64,000 bases of DNA from Myxococcus qinghaiensis (GTDB lineage: Bacteria; Myxococcota; Myxococcia; Myxococcales; Myxococcaceae), in the NCBI RefSeq assembly GCF_024198215.1, contig NZ_JAKCFA010000001.1:186001-250000 (forward strand), given 5' to 3'. Numbering within the stretch: position 1 is the first letter of the stretch; each line of letters begins with the position of its first letter. A program made the position numbers and the translations under genes. The notes below the pieces were generated by a model, which was given only the letters and a program-made list of their open reading frames with translations, was not told the origin of the DNA and ran no database searches. Below are positions 62,339-64,000 of this stretch, piece after piece.

Positions 62339-63066
62339 CCGAACAACCCTCCGTTCACGGAGATGACCTGGCGCGTGACATAGGCCGCGTCCTCGCTCAT
62401 CAGGTAGCTCACCGCCGCGGCGACCTCCTCCGGCTTGCCCAGGCGCTTGGCGGGAATCAGCTTCAGCGCCTCCTCGACGATGTGCGGCTCCACCATCTCC
62501 GTGTCAATCAAGCCGGGCGCCACGCAATTCACGGTGATGCCCCGGCTCGCCAGCTCCACCGCCAGCGCCTTCGTCGCCCCGATGATGCCCGCCTTCGCCG
62601 CGCTGTAGTTCACCTGGCCCCGGTTGCCGGTGAGCCCGGAGACGGAGGACAGCGTGACGATGCGCCCCGGCTTGCGCCGGCGGACCATCGGCATGGAGAG
62701 GGGGTTGAGCACGTTGTAGAAGGCGTCCAGGTTGGTGTGGATGACCGCGTCCCAGTCCTCGGGAGGCATGGCGGGGAACGCGTTGTCCCGGGCGATGCCC
62801 GCGTTGCACACCACGCCGTAGTAGCAGCCGTGCGCTTCGATATCGGCGAGCAGCGCCTTCTCCGTCTCCGCGCGGTCCGCCACGTCGAAGCGCAGCAGGC
62901 GGGCGGTCCGGCCCAGCTCGCGGACCTGGGCGGCCACGGCCTCGGCCTCCTCGACCTTCGCGCGGCAGTGCACCACGACATCGAACCCGTCGCGCGCCAG
63001 CCGCAGCGCCACGGCGCGGCCGATGCCTCGGCTGGAGCCCGTCACCAGTACCGTCTTCTCACTCAT
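62335..63066 (-). CDS. 3-oxoacyl-ACP reductase (FabG-like)
   Basis: This encodes 243 residues. TGSSRGIGRAVA binds NADPH; Ser in SSVSGLTG, Tyr and Lys in VNYSAAKAGIIG form the SDR triad; CVAPGLIDTEM follows. It reduces the keto group of the growing chain. It overlaps the dehydratase gene by 8 bases and couples to the ketosynthase gene by ATGA. Confidence 0.9.
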   Translation of the reverse strand: MSEKTVLVTGSSRGIGRAVALRLARDGFDVVVHCRAKVEEAEAVAAQVRELGRTARLLRFDVADRAETEKALLADIEAHGCYYGVVCNAGIARDNAFPAMPPEDWDAVIHTNLDAFYNVLNPLSMPMVRRRKPGRIVTLSSVSGLTGNRGQVNYSAAKAGIIGATKALAVELASRGITVNCVAPGLIDTEMVEPHIVEEALKLIPAKRLGKPEEVAAAVSYLMSEDAAYVTRQVISVNGGLFG

Positions 63067-63523
63067 CCGTGCCCACCTTCGTCACGTCCATCGAGGCCGG
63101 GGGCTGGAACACCGTCAGCGCGGCCGTGGCCACCGTCTCGCCTCCAATCCCGAGCGTACAGTCGAACTGGCTCATCCCATTGTCCGTCCAGAACTGCCGG
63201 CGGACCTCGATGCGCAGGTGCTCGCCCACCTTGAACGAGGGGCGGCTGCACTCATACTTCCGCGTGCCCAGGAGGAAGCCCATGCGCTGCGCCTCCCCCT
63301 GCAGCCGCTGCCGCCAGCCCGCGTAGGCGGCGATGGCCTGGGCCATGAACTCGATGCCCACCCAGCCGCCCACCGCGCCGGCCTCCTGGAACAGGCAGTC
63401 CTCGCGCAGCGTCACCTCGGCCACCAGGCTCTCCTCGTCGCCCTCCACCGCGCGGTCGATGAGGCGCATGCGGTCCGCATGGGGGACAATCTCAGAGATG
63501 TCGAAGGCAATGGGCGTGCGCAT
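63059..63523 (-). CDS. Hotdog-fold 3-hydroxyacyl-ACP dehydratase (ApeP-like)
   Basis: This encodes 154 residues. VPHADRMRLIDRAVE and the central helix GIEFMAQAIAAYAGWR are typical of the FabZ/ApeP hotdog fold: His in PHA-D-x-M and Glu in the helix act as the pair. It dehydrates 3-hydroxyacyl chains. Its start codon overlaps the last base of the upstream ketosynthase gene. Confidence 0.85.
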   Translation of the reverse strand: MRTPIAFDISEIVPHADRMRLIDRAVEGDEESLVAEVTLREDCLFQEAGAVGGWVGIEFMAQAIAAYAGWRQRLQGEAQRMGFLLGTRKYECSRPSFKVGEHLRIEVRRQFWTDNGMSQFDCTLGIGGETVATAALTVFQPPASMDVTKVGTDE

Positions 63524-64000
63524 CAGGCCCTTCCCAGGATGAGGGCGGCGTTGCTGCCGCCGAAGGCGAACGAGTTGCTCAGGACATAGCGCGGCGGGCG
63601 CCCCAGCGCCTCACCTGGCTTCACCAACGACAGCGCGGGCAGGGCGGGGTCCGCCTCGCCATCCCACCAGTGCGGAGGCAGGCGCCCGTAGGCGTCGTCC
63701 GTGAGGGTCAGCCAGCACAGCGCGGCCTCCAGCGCCCCCGCCGCGCCGAGCGTGTGGCCCGTGAGCGGCTTGGTGGAGCTGCACGGGACGTTGCCCCCGA
63801 GCAGCGCGCTCACCGCCCGGCTCTCCATGGCGTCGTTCTGCTGCGTCGCGGTGCCGTGCAGGTTGACGTAGCCCACGTCGGCCGGGGTGATGCCCGCGCG
63901 CTCCAAGGCCGTGCGCATGGCGATGAGCGCGCCCCGGCCTCCAGGCTCCGGCGCGGAGAGGTGGTGCGCGTCCGAGGACTCGCCCCAGCCCGCGAGCCGC
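63523..64000 (-). CDS. Beta-ketoacyl synthase, N-terminal part cut by the window edge
   Basis: The frame is open to 64000 (GWGESSDAHHLSAPEP is visible in the last 80 bases). NLHGTATQQNDAME and PLTGHTLGAAGALEAA carry the two catalytic His of a ketosynthase; SNSFAFGGSNAALIL closes the fold. The active-site Cys lies beyond the window. It is the first of four genes in ApeO-P-Q-R order. Confidence 0.88.
   Translation of the reverse strand, partial: RLAGWGESSDAHHLSAPEPGGRGALIAMRTALERAGITPADVGYVNLHGTATQQNDAMESRAVSALLGGNVPCSSTKPLTGHTLGAAGALEAALCWLTLTDDAYGRLPPHWWDGEADPALPALSLVKPGEALGRPPRYVLSNSFAFGGSNAALILGRA

Overview
The window reads as chromosome of a myxobacterium (Myxococcota, probably Myxococcaceae/Cystobacterineae). 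Reasons: very GC-rich DNA with strong G/C third-codon bias; a Gly-Cys plus hydrophobic plus poly-Arg C-terminus of the MYXO-CTERM type on the first protein and a similar tail on the amidase at 42941-45811; a membrane-anchored Ser/Thr kinase; a golvesin-like domain; and many small Cys-rich lipoproteins. The genus is inference.

Layout. 1-2222: tail of a cell-surface protein with PKD-like repeats. 2359-9549: an accessory island with a 1,901-residue secreted RHS/YD-repeat protein ending in a putative zinc-protease tip, a small membrane-anchored downstream partner, Cys-rich lipoproteins, and a 45-codon relic on the far side related to the lipoprotein gene on the near side. 9543-14054: TPR, coiled-coil, zinc-ribbon and secreted proteins around a transglycosylase-LysM-C39 fusion. 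14113-21126: a tight seven-gene minus-strand operon (SGNH hydrolase, two left-handed beta-helix acyltransferases, acyl carrier protein, asparagine-synthase-like amidotransferase, acyl-AMP ligase, NAD-synthase-like enzyme). This is the best candidate for an undescribed pathway. 21313-26311: an ADOP-type permease, an unrecognised 226-residue protein with an unusual leader, and an MscS channel fused to a cyclic-nucleotide domain.

26310-34724 is mostly housekeeping: holB-holA, metG, a HEAT-repeat protein and a TatD nuclease, interrupted by an AraC-like protein lacking its HTH and an NRDE/TANGO2 protein. 34711-42862 holds a MshEN/HD-GYP-like/REC-like/DUF4388 regulator, an OB-HD protein with an RPPRED tail, an RNA methyltransferase, a FAD protein, a small protein behind a sigma-54-like promoter, and dgkA. 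42941-49670 holds a surface amidase and then gap-pgk-tpiA-secG-tRNA-Leu(GAG).

49738-64000 has exported and membrane proteins, a DUF429 protein, a matrixin-like lipoprotein with FG-GAP repeats, a TetR-EmrB-EmrA efflux operon whose dyad operator covers the tetR start codon, a seven-TM Ser/Thr kinase, and at the right edge a ketosynthase-dehydratase-ketoreductase-ketosynthase run in the order of aryl polyene clusters. No insertion sequence, integrase, CRISPR array or rRNA was seen.
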